Positions 28,012-37,894 are shown, counted from the stretch's first letter. The stretch: DNA of 41,499 nt from a bacterium (GCA_021790215.1 JAJYIG010000004.1:1-41499), one strand, 5' to 3'. Program-made: numbers and translations. The notes: generated by a model not told the origin, from the letters alone.

Positions 28012-29373
28012 ATGGATACAAAACAAGCCTGGAAAGATTCTTTGGAAATTATTAAGATTTCGGTCTCCCCCGCTATATTTTCCACTTGGTTTCTACAAAC
28101 ACATCTTTCTTCTTTAAAAGATCTGGGTGAAAGGGTAACAGCTGAGGTCGGATGCCCCACATCTTTTGCCAAAAATACAATTGAATCCAGATATTTTGGT
28201 TTGGTGCAGGATTCTCTTATCAAAGTTCTTGGTAAAAACTGCGACCTTATATTTGCTGTTAAGGAAAACCCTGACAAAATAAAACATACCGATGGTGTCG
28301 TAAGCCCGCTTTTCACAGAAGAAAAAGAAGATGAAGGCTTTTTAGAAAGACTGCAAAGAGCAAGGATACGACCAAGTTTCACCTTTGAAAATTTCGCAGT
28401 CTCGTCAAGTAACCAGATGGCTCACGCCGCAGCCCAGGCTGTATCACAAAGTCTAGGTTCTGCTTATAATCCGCTTTTTATTTGGGGTGGTGTGGGAGTA
28501 GGTAAGACTCATCTTATGGTTTCCGTAGGGAACCACACTTTAAAAATTAATCCTAATAAAAAAGTTCTTTTTTGCACGGGTGAGGATTTTACAAACGACA
28601 TTGTCGAAGGGATTAGAAACAAAACAACTCAAGCTTTCAGAAATAAATACAGAAGGCTGGACTTACTACTAATTGACGATATTCAATTCATTGCAGGTAA
28701 AGACACTGTGCAAGAAGAGTTCTTTCATACCTTCAATGCAGTAACTTCGGCCGGTGGCCAAATAATATTAACCTCAGACAGACCTCCGTCAGAGATATCA
28801 AAACTTGAAGAAAGACTTAGAAGTAGGTTCGAAGCAGGACTTATTGTAGATGTTGCTCCTCCAGATTTTGAGCTTAGATGTGCCATCACACAAATCAAAG
28901 CCAAAGAAAAGGGACTGGATATCACCAGCGATCAGGCACAAATGATAGCAGCCAACATTGAATCGGCCAGAAAAATCGAAGGTATATTAACAAGACTTTT
29001 AACTGAAGTTCATATTAAAAAATCCCCAATTACAAACGATTCTATAGAATCCGCGCTTGGCAAAGATTCTGATGCCGGAGCCCAAATTGTCAGAAAATCT
29101 CCCCAAGAAGTCACAGATGCTGTTTCAAAATATTACCAAGTCGGGAAAAGGTTAATTTTAGGGGAGAGTAGGGCACGCCCAATAGCAAGACCAAGACAAA
29201 TTTTAATGTATCTCCTAAGAACACAACTTGGAATTCCTCTTGAAGAGGTTGGAAGACTGGTTGGAGGAAGGGATCACACAACAGTTATGCACGCTGTGGA
29301 GAAAGTTACACAACTAGCCACAAACGATGTGCAAATCAGGGAGGATATTTTGAAGATAAAACAGACAATTTGA
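28012..29373 (+). CDS. dnaA: Chromosomal replication initiator protein DnaA
   Basis: 'NPLFIWGGVGVGKTHLMVSVGNH', 'DLLLIDDIQFIAGKDTVQEEFFHTFN', 'GIPLEEVGRLVGGRDHTTVMHAVEKV'. Start moved from the GTG at 27958, which lies in the DnaA box, to the ATG at 28012. Confidence 0.98.
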   Translation: MDTKQAWKDSLEIIKISVSPAIFSTWFLQTHLSSLKDLGERVTAEVGCPTSFAKNTIESRYFGLVQDSLIKVLGKNCDLIFAVKENPDKIKHTDGVVSPLFTEEKEDEGFLERLQRARIRPSFTFENFAVSSSNQMAHAAAQAVSQSLGSAYNPLFIWGGVGVGKTHLMVSVGNHTLKINPNKKVLFCTGEDFTNDIVEGIRNKTTQAFRNKYRRLDLLLIDDIQFIAGKDTVQEEFFHTFNAVTSAGGQIILTSDRPPSEISKLEERLRSRFEAGLIVDVAPPDFELRCAITQIKAKEKGLDITSDQAQMIAANIESARKIEGILTRLLTEVHIKKSPITNDSIESALGKDSDAGAQIVRKSPQEVTDAVSKYYQVGKRLILGESRARPIARPRQILMYLLRTQLGIPLEEVGRLVGGRDHTTVMHAVEKVTQLATNDVQIREDILKIKQTI

Positions 29374-29595
29374 GGATAATAATGAAGGGTATTGCACTTA
29401 TCAACACTGAAGCTAGAATTATCCACAATTTTATTAACAATTGGGTAAGCACAATATCAACACGAATATGTCCCGAATCTCAGAATCAAAACGATAAAAT
29501 TTTCAACTTATAAACACTGCCTACTACTAGAACTACTAGTTAATATATGATAATAAGAGAGAAGACAAAAAGAACCTTTTTAAATTATTAATAAA
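29374..29595 (+). other. oriC: Predicted replication origin (oriC) in the dnaA-dnaN intergenic region
   Basis: TTATCAACA (29398-29406), TTATCCACA (29419-29427), TTATTAACA (29431-29439), TTATAAACA (29508-29516), then CTA repeats and an AT-rich stretch. Confidence 0.85.
29521..29541 (+). promoter_or_regulatory. DnaA-trio-like basal unwinding element
   Basis: CTA CTA CTA GAA CTA CTA GTT begins 4 nt after the last DnaA-box-like 9-mer; the opposite strand reads 3'-GAT-GAT-GAT-CTT-GAT-GAT. Confidence 0.75.
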
Positions 29596-30723
29596 ATGAA
29601 ATTTCAGATTCTTCAGGAAAATTTATCAAAAGCGGTTGGGGTTGCTTCAAGGTTTGCTAGCACAAAAGCGCAACTCCCAATTTTAGGAAACATTCTTTTA
29701 TCAACCAAAAAAAGTAAAGTTTATGTTTCATCTACAAACTTGGAAATTTCAGCTTCGGTACAGGTCGGAGCAAAAATAGAAGAAGAGGGGGAGATAAGTA
29801 TTCCTGCAAAGGTTATCTCTGAGTTAGTTTCTAATTTACCCAAAGAAACTATTTTTCTTTCTGCTGAAAAGGAACAATTAAAAATTTCCACCACAGGTTT
29901 TTCTTCCAAGATTTTGGGTATAAACTCATCCGATTTTCCAAAAATTCCTACAAGTATTAATCAAGAAAAAGCTGTGAAACTTTCACAAGAAGCTTTGTCT
30001 GCCGCCTTGTCTCAGGTTCTTTTTGCTACATCTGTAGATGAGACAAGGCCGATTCTAACCGGAGTTTTGTTTTTATTTTCTAGTAATTCACTTTCGCTGA
30101 TAGCGACGGATGGGTTTAGACTTTCTAGAAAAATTATTACATTTGATATAAAGAAAGAAGATGTTGGAAAGGTGATTATTCCTAAAGGAGTTCTGGGAGA
30201 AATAGTGAGAGTAGATTCTTCTGTAGGGGAGATTTTGATGCTCAGAGAAGATAGGGAAAAACAGGTTATTTTTGGAATGGGGAATACAATTTTAACTTCG
30301 AGATTATTGGAGGGTGAATATCCGGACTTTGAGAAAATAATTCCTAAAAGCTCAATAGTAAAGGTATTACTCGATAAAGAAGAGTTTTTAAGGGCAATAA
30401 AGCTGGCGTCGATTTTTGCAAGAGAATCGGCTAATATTGTCAAAATTAAAGTTTTAGAGGATTCTGTTAGAGTTTCGGCGGAAAGTGGTTCTGCCGGAAG
30501 TCAGGAGGCAAAAGTGGATGCAAAAGTGGATTTGGGTGGGGGCGAATATACTGAACCATTTGAAATCGCCTTCAACTATAAATTTTTGGAAGATTTCCTT
30601 CACTCAGTTACCGGAGAGGAAGTAGAAATGAGATTTTCCGGAGTTTCTTCCGCTGGAGTTTTTCTTGATCCTAAAGATTCATCTTATCTTCACTTGATAA
30701 TGCCGGTTAAGATTCAGGATTAA
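29596..30723 (+). CDS. dnaN: DNA polymerase III beta sliding clamp
   Basis: 'MKFQILQENLSKAVGVASRFASTKAQLPILGNILL', 'ETRPILTGVLF', 'LIATDGFRLS', C-terminal 'HLIMPVKI'. Confidence 0.98.
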   Translation: MKFQILQENLSKAVGVASRFASTKAQLPILGNILLSTKKSKVYVSSTNLEISASVQVGAKIEEEGEISIPAKVISELVSNLPKETIFLSAEKEQLKISTTGFSSKILGINSSDFPKIPTSINQEKAVKLSQEALSAALSQVLFATSVDETRPILTGVLFLFSSNSLSLIATDGFRLSRKIITFDIKKEDVGKVIIPKGVLGEIVRVDSSVGEILMLREDREKQVIFGMGNTILTSRLLEGEYPDFEKIIPKSSIVKVLLDKEEFLRAIKLASIFARESANIVKIKVLEDSVRVSAESGSAGSQEAKVDAKVDLGGGEYTEPFEIAFNYKFLEDFLHSVTGEEVEMRFSGVSSAGVFLDPKDSSYLHLIMPVKIQD

Positions 30724-31295
30724 TATCCACTCGGGGAAGGGGGGGTGAGGGAATATCCATCCGCCCAGGTTTTGACAAAGTCGTCAATTGTAGTTGGTTG
30801 AAAATACCAAATTTCAAGTAATGTTCCATCTGTGTGTCCCAAATAGGCTATGCCGTTTTGAGGATAAACATACAGGTTAAAGTGATTGTTACTAAGAGTG
30901 TTATAAAACATATACGGTGCTACTCCGTAGACATTTGTCACGTAATCTGCATTGATATTGTCATTTGAATTTACAATTTCTTTAATTAATTGAGCGGAAC
31001 CGTTTGTATAAATCACCTCGTTAAATCTATATTGATTTGTGGATTTATATTGAGAGATAGTTTCTCCGTTTACTGTTTTGGTGCTGACCGGTTTTCCAAG
31101 TTGCTCAGCAACCTGATCCGGAGTGCTTATTCCTGGTACTAATGATTTAAAAGTGGCAGATGGTGGGGTATTTGTGTGTGTTTTATTTGTTTGTGTGGGA
31201 CTTTTAATAAACAAATTAGCAACATAGAGAATAAATGCGATAACAACTAAAAGTAGTATCCAATACTTTCTGATAAACATAAATATTTTTCTCAT
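30720..31295 (-). CDS. Single-pass membrane protein of unknown function
   Basis: N-terminal TM 'YWILLLVVIAFILYVANLF', Thr/Pro linker, then a predicted extracellular domain. Confidence 0.65.
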   Translation of the reverse strand: MRKIFMFIRKYWILLLVVIAFILYVANLFIKSPTQTNKTHTNTPPSATFKSLVPGISTPDQVAEQLGKPVSTKTVNGETISQYKSTNQYRFNEVIYTNGSAQLIKEIVNSNDNINADYVTNVYGVAPYMFYNTLSNNHFNLYVYPQNGIAYLGHTDGTLLEIWYFQPTTIDDFVKTWADGYSLTPPSPSGY

Positions 31296-31324
31296 TATTT
31301 AATTATATCAATTTTAAACTAAAC

Positions 31325-34213
31325 CTATGGCGCAAACATCACACTTTTAGCAAACAAATAATGTTTGGGGTACTGATTAATGTAATTGGTAATACAATTA
31401 TTCCATGACGGTCTTCCAACATATAAAGCATCACCCTCAGCCATACTTTCAGCATCATTTCCGGCTGTGGCATTGTATGTACACAAAGACCACTCAGATT
31501 GAGGTACTTGCTCATTAAATAATTGCTGATAACTACCGTTTATGGCTTGTATATGATGTGTGGTTTCGTGGGTGAGAATATAAAGAGCATCACTTGTTGA
31601 ACGTATACCACATTGATTAAAGTTGATATTACAATTTGATTGCTCAATATCTCTTGCATAGAATGTACCATTACAAGTTCCTCCTGTTCCCACAGGTGAA
31701 GGGTCACTTGTTGTGTAGCAGAGTTTAACAACACCTTTAGCGCAAACTTTGGATGCAAAATTTGGATACTGAGCGGCCAGTTGTGCTGCTGCTTGAGTTA
31801 GATTTGATTTTAGGCTGGGAACGGCACTCCACGAAGTGTCATTCAGATCAAAACAGTTTAGAGGACAGTCTCCGAAACACACTGAAGCAGAGCCTGTCTC
31901 AGAAACTTTTCCTCCGCTTTCCGATGTGGCGGAAACGTTAATATTATCCGTTATAAGTGAATTTTGATAATTTGAACCATAATTGGATGTAAAGGTAAAT
32001 ACAAATGGGTTAGATGGTGTGATTGTTAAGGGTGTTGAAGGAATGTTTTCCAGGCCTTTGCAATCGATTTTTGTATTATCTTTTTTAATTGCCTGACAAT
32101 CATTTTTGAAGGTGATATTGGTTAGGGTGTCTTTTTTGGCAGTTATCGTAATTGTATAGGTAATTGTGGTGGGAGAGGCAACTTGTCCGGAGGGGTTAGC
32201 TGATTTTTGGACATCAATGTATGGATTGGAACTGCTAAGCAAACTTCCTGTTGGGGGAACAACATAAGCTCCAGAGTTAATAATAAAAAGCATTAGGGCA
32301 ACAACAACAGGGAAGGAAACGAGAATTATCATAATGGGAAGTCCGACAGCTCCCAAAAAAGCTGACCCTAAAACTTTAAATAACGAACCAATACTCCCAA
32401 ATAGCGATGTGGTTGCTGATCTCAAACCTCCACCCGCACCGATAAAAGATGAGGCTCCTGCTATGGTTATTGGTGTTCCTACTAAAACCAACGGGACTGA
32501 ACCGGTTAGAAGTCCAGCAAGTAGTGTACCGATACCACCAAAGAGGAGAAGATCTTTATGGTCTTCTATAAACTTTTTAATTTTTGGCAAAGTAGAGACT
32601 ACTAGTCCTACGATTGCCCCTATAATTAATCCCGGAACGTTTCCAATTAAGGCACCCAACCCTGTAGCAGTTGCTGCTTCCCCGGCACCTATTCCTGTGC
32701 CGACAGCAGCTATTCCAGTTTCTGCTCCGATAGCGGCACCACCTACTGTTGCACCAGCCTCAGTTCCAATTGCGCTGCCGGCCGTTGCTAAAACCCCAGT
32801 TTCAACACCTGTGGTAACCGTGGCGGCTTCAACTGCTGTGACTCCTTCTGTCGCTGCAATTGTTGTACTAGCCATCTCTGTAACAGGTGCAGCAGCTGTG
32901 AAGCCAAAGTCTATTTCAAGAGTATTTCCTAAACCTTCAAAAAATCCTGTTGCGCCGGGAATTTGCTGTATAAATCCTCCAAGAAAACTTTCACCAAGAG
33001 GGACTGTCTCTTCAAGTCCGACAAAAGAGAGTATTTGTTGACCAAAAGCACTATTGTAAACCCCTGAAATTACACTATCGGCAGGCAGTTTTGCGATTTG
33101 GGAATTTAGGAATGTGCGTGCTTGACCAAGTAGAATTTTTTTTGCTCCGTCAGTGGCAAGAGAATTTATACTGTCAAAAACTCCTGATTGGTTTTGAAGG
33201 AGGTTTATGTAGCCATGATTTAATTGATCCAGGTGCACCTCGTTTGTGTAACCCTCCATTGGTTGAGAAGAAAGACTAACTTTAATATCACTTGGGTCGG
33301 GGCCAAATACTGTGAGAGCTAAATCATTATCTACAGATGATAGTACTCTACGGCTCAACTCCATAGAGTCTTTGAAAAAGACAAGTTCTTTAGATGCGTC
33401 TCGAATAAGATTTAGAGTGTCTTTGTTTGGAATAGCAGCAGGAACGACGGAAGCATCTTTTGATATAGAACTCAAAATTGCTGCTTGTGTGTTTGATGAA
33501 ACAGTAGCCCGGGGATTATTTATTGTATAGACTGTGTCGAAGGCAACTTTATCTGCCAAGAAGTCTATTTCCTCATTTGTTAGTGTTTTTGCATATATAG
33601 GAGAAATCTTTTCTCTGATGTTTTTAGCAAGATCCTGTCTGAACGATTGAGGATGATTTTTGGCTTCGTTAATAAATACTTTAACGTTAGAACTTGGCTC
33701 CGGACTGGGAGGTGCTTCCACTTTTGCATACACCTTCTTATCTTTTAGAGATTCTTGAATTTGCTCTTGTTTCCTGATTTTGTCAGCAATCTCTTTTTTT
33801 GCTTTTTGTGCCGCTTGGATTTCCTGCTGTTTTGCAATTGCAGCCTTGACTGCAGCGTCAGATTCCACCTTGGCTTTAGCTTTGGCAGATTCCCTTTGTT
33901 CTCTTTCTTTTTCTTGAGCCTCACGAGTTTCTTTCCCTGGAATGTTTGCTTCGGGATTTTGAGTTTCAACCCCCGCCAGTTTTATGACAGCTTGTTCGGC
34001 ATTTTTAATATTTTTGAAATCTTTATCTGATGTGATTTTTATGCCGGTTAGACGGAAAACAAATTCAATAAAACCTTTACGATTGTTCCAATTAAATTCT
34101 CCGGAAACGTATGGTTTGTCTACGGAATAAATTATTCCTTCCGGAAAAAAGTGGGAGAAAGCATCAATTATAAATTTGATATTTTCTTTGGTGAGACTTA
34201 CTTTATCTGTCAT
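31325..34213 (-). CDS. 962-aa multi-domain membrane protein with C-terminal HExxH metallopeptidase-like domain, in a T4SS-like cluster
   Basis: Lys/Glu/Ala-rich helical N-terminal segment, Ala/Gly/Thr-rich centre with TM segments, predicted external repeat-like region, C-terminal 'ALYILTHETTHHIQ...NDAESMAEGDALYVG'. Confidence 0.75.
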   Translation of the reverse strand: MTDKVSLTKENIKFIIDAFSHFFPEGIIYSVDKPYVSGEFNWNNRKGFIEFVFRLTGIKITSDKDFKNIKNAEQAVIKLAGVETQNPEANIPGKETREAQEKEREQRESAKAKAKVESDAAVKAAIAKQQEIQAAQKAKKEIADKIRKQEQIQESLKDKKVYAKVEAPPSPEPSSNVKVFINEAKNHPQSFRQDLAKNIREKISPIYAKTLTNEEIDFLADKVAFDTVYTINNPRATVSSNTQAAILSSISKDASVVPAAIPNKDTLNLIRDASKELVFFKDSMELSRRVLSSVDNDLALTVFGPDPSDIKVSLSSQPMEGYTNEVHLDQLNHGYINLLQNQSGVFDSINSLATDGAKKILLGQARTFLNSQIAKLPADSVISGVYNSAFGQQILSFVGLEETVPLGESFLGGFIQQIPGATGFFEGLGNTLEIDFGFTAAAPVTEMASTTIAATEGVTAVEAATVTTGVETGVLATAGSAIGTEAGATVGGAAIGAETGIAAVGTGIGAGEAATATGLGALIGNVPGLIIGAIVGLVVSTLPKIKKFIEDHKDLLLFGGIGTLLAGLLTGSVPLVLVGTPITIAGASSFIGAGGGLRSATTSLFGSIGSLFKVLGSAFLGAVGLPIMIILVSFPVVVALMLFIINSGAYVVPPTGSLLSSSNPYIDVQKSANPSGQVASPTTITYTITITAKKDTLTNITFKNDCQAIKKDNTKIDCKGLENIPSTPLTITPSNPFVFTFTSNYGSNYQNSLITDNINVSATSESGGKVSETGSASVCFGDCPLNCFDLNDTSWSAVPSLKSNLTQAAAQLAAQYPNFASKVCAKGVVKLCYTTSDPSPVGTGGTCNGTFYARDIEQSNCNINFNQCGIRSTSDALYILTHETTHHIQAINGSYQQLFNEQVPQSEWSLCTYNATAGNDAESMAEGDALYVGRPSWNNCITNYINQYPKHYLFAKSVMFAP

Positions 34214-34214
34214 T

Positions 34215-36125
34215 TTATTTTACTTCGTAAGGGCTTGGACTTGCTTTAGTAATCATCTCTTGCGGTTTGGTTGTTATTAATCTATTTTCGGCCTCAGAGG
34301 CGACGATTCTTATCGGAGCGTGGTGCGGCCCTGCAAAAAATATTCCCTCTCCGACATTTGCAGCGAGAAGTAGTTGTTTTTCCCCCTGAGAGAGGTAAAA
34401 AATTTCACCGATTTTATCAATTGCTGCGGGGGATTGTTTCAAAAGAACCTGCATGGCACTATTTGTCACAATTGCCTTACCAATGTCCTGAGCCAGGAAG
34501 TCTTCTACGTCTTGTGTAATGGTTGTTAGGCCCAGGAAGTACTTGCGGGCCCTTTTAACAACACTCCATAAAAATTGCGCCGTATCTGGATATCTCATCA
34601 TGTGCCAGGCCTCATCAACTATAAGAATCCTTCTTTTGAGATCTTTTTTAACTCTAGTCCAGATATAGTCAAGAATAATAAACATAGCGATGGGGCGGAG
34701 GGTGTCCTGTAAATCTTTAACTGAAAAAACCGTAAAGGGATTGGTGATGTTTATATTTGTTTGCTTATCAAAAATTCCCACGAAGCTTCCTCTGACAAAT
34801 TTTTCTATTCTGGCTGCAAGGTCGAGTGCTTCCGGAACTTCCATTCCCACAAGAGTTTTATAAAGATCTTCCATGAGTGGTGGTTCTTTTCCTTGAGTTT
34901 CTGGGTCCATAGTGATTCCCTTGGCTCTATAAGTTGCTACAAGAGCCCTATCAAGAAGTGCCTCTTGGATTGGGGTGATGGCCCCCATTATTATTTTCAT
35001 CAAAGAATGGAGCGACAAAATTTTAAGTCCGAGTTGGTTTTCCCCCTTCTCCCTGATTTGGGAAAGGTCAAAAGGATTAATCTTGGCAGGAGAATTAAAA
35101 GAAAAGGAAATAAATTCTCCTCCGACCGCTTCGGCAAGGGGTTTATACTCGCTTTCAGGATCAATTATTATCGATTCCGTTCCAAGCATCAAGGAACGAA
35201 GCGCTTCAAGTTTAACAAAATAACTTTTTCCGGCACCTGAGGTGGCAAAAATTGTCATATTGCCGTTTTCCAGACTAAACCTGTCAAAAATTATGAATGA
35301 TTCGTTTTGGGAGTTAATTCCGTATAAAACTCCGCGGTCACTGGAAAGCTCTGTTGAGGTCAAGGGAAAAGTTGTGGCCACGGAGGTAGTGTCCATATTC
35401 CTGGTGATATTTAGTCTGTCTATTCCAAGTGGAGCTGTTGAAATAAAACCACTTTCCATATCAAGCGATGAATGTTTACTGACAATCATCAAAGATCCGA
35501 GTTGAGATTCTATCTGTTTTGTGATGTGATTAAGTTCTTCCGGTGAATTGGCTGGTATAGTTATATAGAAACTAAATTCGTAGAATCTCTCGATACCCTT
35601 TACAAGTTGCTCTTGGAGCGCCCTAGCGTCTTCCAGCTTGGCTTGAGTTGATGGGTCGACTATCTTACCTCTTTCAAGGTCGGTTGAAATCTCAGCCTCC
35701 ATTTCAGCGATCTTTCTCCTAAGATCATCAAGTACGCTTTTCCCATCAACTGGATAAATATAAAAAGAAATATCCAGAGATGTATCAAAGTTAACAATCG
35801 GTTCGAGCCATCCCGGAGCTACAAATCTCGGATATGCGGAAACAAAGATAGTGCGGAAGTAAATATCATTAATTTTTATATAATCAAAGTCTTCCTCGAT
35901 CGATTGTGGCGCAATTGTATCCAGTAAATTTTCACCCCGACCCACAGAAAAACTTGCAGAAGCGACTCCTGGTTTAATCTCTGGAGTAGGGGGCGGATTG
36001 GGTACTGTTAGGGCAGGTTGATTACTTGCAGGTACTTTTGTCTGGGTTGGCAGATTTTGCGGTGGGCTTTCTACACTGACGGCTTTACCGTCCATCTTTT
36101 TTGATTTCAGAATATTAAATATCAT
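34215..36125 (-). CDS. VirB4/TraC-family type IV secretion ATPase
   Basis: Walker A 'TSGAGKSYFVKLEALRSLMLGTESIIIDPESEY', Walker B 'RRILIVDEAWHMM', 'LGLTTITQDVEDFL', 'IVTNSAMQVLLKQSP'. Confidence 0.93.
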   Translation of the reverse strand: MIFNILKSKKMDGKAVSVESPPQNLPTQTKVPASNQPALTVPNPPPTPEIKPGVASASFSVGRGENLLDTIAPQSIEEDFDYIKINDIYFRTIFVSAYPRFVAPGWLEPIVNFDTSLDISFYIYPVDGKSVLDDLRRKIAEMEAEISTDLERGKIVDPSTQAKLEDARALQEQLVKGIERFYEFSFYITIPANSPEELNHITKQIESQLGSLMIVSKHSSLDMESGFISTAPLGIDRLNITRNMDTTSVATTFPLTSTELSSDRGVLYGINSQNESFIIFDRFSLENGNMTIFATSGAGKSYFVKLEALRSLMLGTESIIIDPESEYKPLAEAVGGEFISFSFNSPAKINPFDLSQIREKGENQLGLKILSLHSLMKIIMGAITPIQEALLDRALVATYRAKGITMDPETQGKEPPLMEDLYKTLVGMEVPEALDLAARIEKFVRGSFVGIFDKQTNINITNPFTVFSVKDLQDTLRPIAMFIILDYIWTRVKKDLKRRILIVDEAWHMMRYPDTAQFLWSVVKRARKYFLGLTTITQDVEDFLAQDIGKAIVTNSAMQVLLKQSPAAIDKIGEIFYLSQGEKQLLLAANVGEGIFFAGPHHAPIRIVASEAENRLITTKPQEMITKASPSPYEVK

Positions 36126-36813
36126 TGGCTTTTTTTTCTAATATTACCTCCGGCTCTTTTTTAACGGCCGGTTTTTCTGAGTTATATACAGAATAATAAA
36201 GGTCTATTAGTTCATCTGTAGAAAGTTGTCTGAATTTAATTCCTAATCTTCCTGCCTGGCGAATTAAGTGGTCGCGTCTTGGGTAGAGGGCAATCTTGGC
36301 CTTTTTAATGACATAGGATTTGGAAAAAGGCAGGGGACCTTCTCTCTTTTTGGTTATTATTGCGACAGACTTTCCTACTCCCAGTTCCAGGGGGCTTAGG
36401 TATAAAACCACAAAAAACCTTTTCCCTAAAACGTTTTTCTTTTTGACAGATTCTGTAATAAAACCTCGGTAATCTTGCATTAATTGGGAAAGAAGAGGTT
36501 GAGTAATTATTTTGGCTTGTTTGTCAAGATAACTTAAATAAGAGCTGATATCTTTCCTTTGAGTAAGAACAACTATCTGAATGGAAAAGGTTAAGGAATT
36601 AATTAAAGCTGCGTAAGCGGCAATCACCGCCTCTTGTTCCTTTTCGGACAAAAGCCCAAAGTTAAGAGAGGTGGATTCCATAACAAGAGTTGCACCACCG
36701 TCTTTATAAAGAACAATATCGTTTGTAATGTCGGCAATTGGTAGGTGATTCTGGGTTGTTGATACGATTGGTTTATCGGGAATTGATAAAAATGGAATTA
36801 CAGGAATTTTCAT
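36115..36813 (-). CDS. VirB4/TraC N-terminal-domain-like protein, separate ORF upstream of the ATPase
   Basis: 'HLPIADITNDIVLYKDGGATLVMESTSLNFGLLSEKEQEAVIAAYAALINSLTFSIQIVVLTQRKDISSYLSYL' resembles VirB4/TraC N-terminal regions; overlaps the ATPase ORF by 11 nt. Confidence 0.65.
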   Translation of the reverse strand: MKIPVIPFLSIPDKPIVSTTQNHLPIADITNDIVLYKDGGATLVMESTSLNFGLLSEKEQEAVIAAYAALINSLTFSIQIVVLTQRKDISSYLSYLDKQAKIITQPLLSQLMQDYRGFITESVKKKNVLGKRFFVVLYLSPLELGVGKSVAIITKKREGPLPFSKSYVIKKAKIALYPRRDHLIRQAGRLGIKFRQLSTDELIDLYYSVYNSEKPAVKKEPEVILEKKANDI

Positions 36814-36817
36814 AAAT

Positions 36818-37894
36818 TTATAAACCGCCAGCTACAGCTTGTTGAGGGTTGTAGGCAGTAGGTTGTTGGATTTGGGACATTTCATCTTGAGACACCCTTC
36901 TTCCTTGGACGAGAATTGGTGGAATAATATCTCCGACTGCTTCGAATGTGATTGGGGTAAATTCATAACCGTCCTTTTCCGTTACGATATCGTATCTTCC
37001 GCTATCAAGGGGGGTAACAATTATAAAATGCCCCACCTTATTGCTTCTTAAGGCTCTAATTGGACGTCCCGAGGAATCTCTTATTTCCATTATTGCTCCC
37101 TCTATAATTTTTCTGTCTTGATTTACTACCTGACCAACAATAACATTAGGAATAGTCGGGGGGTTGGGTGGGGCTGCGTCAATGGAAAAAAGTGCCTGCT
37201 TGGTTGAAATAATTTCTTCTCCGGCAATAATTGGATTTATGTGATGAGTAGTAACCTTGGTAGAAGGAACTACCACTGAGGGCTTTTCTTCTACTACTAA
37301 GTGTGGCGAATTTGGCTGACCAATTTTGATGGGATTATTGGTGGGGACCTCCAATTTGTGTGCCGACGGGGTCGTGGTTTGTAAAGGTTGGGAGGCAGGG
37401 ACAGGGGACGTAGGGGCTTTGGTAATATTTGAGAAAAGACCTGTGAGTTTTCTCAAAAAACCAGCTTCTGCTTGATCGAGAGTGTTCAGTTCTCCTGGTT
37501 TTTTGATAGAGGAGGATAGGTATTGATTTAGTGCTGCTTCCTGCTGCGGAGATGCAGATGTTGGGGTAGGCATGGCTGCTTCATCCTGAAAAAACCTTGG
37601 AGGATTAACGGTTTTTTTCCAAAAAAACTCGGTTGGGGTATAAATTGCTCTGAAAAAGGCGAAAATCCACCTTTCCAAAGGACGACCCTCAAGGGGCATA
37701 AAAGCCATACCAACTCCAAGAAGTGCCGAAATAGCAGCTAAGGGTATCTTAATAATTCCCATAATAGGAAGAGAATAGAAGGTTAGAGCAACCAAAAATC
37801 CCCCTGCAAGTTGAAAAAACTGCTTGAGGGTCATGTCTCCTACCAATCTAAATTGATATGAAGAAATCTGTTGCGGTATTGGATGTTGTTCCAT
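36818..37894 (-). CDS. PrgI-family (VirB3-like) membrane protein fused to a carboxypeptidase-regulatory-like beta domain
   Basis: N-terminal 'IPQQISSYQFRLVGDMTLKQFFQLAGGFLVALTFY...PLERWIFAFFRAIYTPTEFFWKK'; C-terminal 'NVIVGQVVNQDRKIIEGAIMEIRDSSGRPIRALRSNKVGHFIIVTPLDSGRYDIVTEKDGYEF'. Confidence 0.82.
   Translation of the reverse strand: MEQHPIPQQISSYQFRLVGDMTLKQFFQLAGGFLVALTFYSLPIMGIIKIPLAAISALLGVGMAFMPLEGRPLERWIFAFFRAIYTPTEFFWKKTVNPPRFFQDEAAMPTPTSASPQQEAALNQYLSSSIKKPGELNTLDQAEAGFLRKLTGLFSNITKAPTSPVPASQPLQTTTPSAHKLEVPTNNPIKIGQPNSPHLVVEEKPSVVVPSTKVTTHHINPIIAGEEIISTKQALFSIDAAPPNPPTIPNVIVGQVVNQDRKIIEGAIMEIRDSSGRPIRALRSNKVGHFIIVTPLDSGRYDIVTEKDGYEFTPITFEAVGDIIPPILVQGRRVSQDEMSQIQQPTAYNPQQAVAGGL

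Noticed and set aside
32334-33041. 235-aa Pro/Ala-rich plus-strand ORF
   Set aside because: Antisense to the Ala/Gly/Thr-rich core of the 962-aa protein; its composition is explained by the sense-strand repeats.
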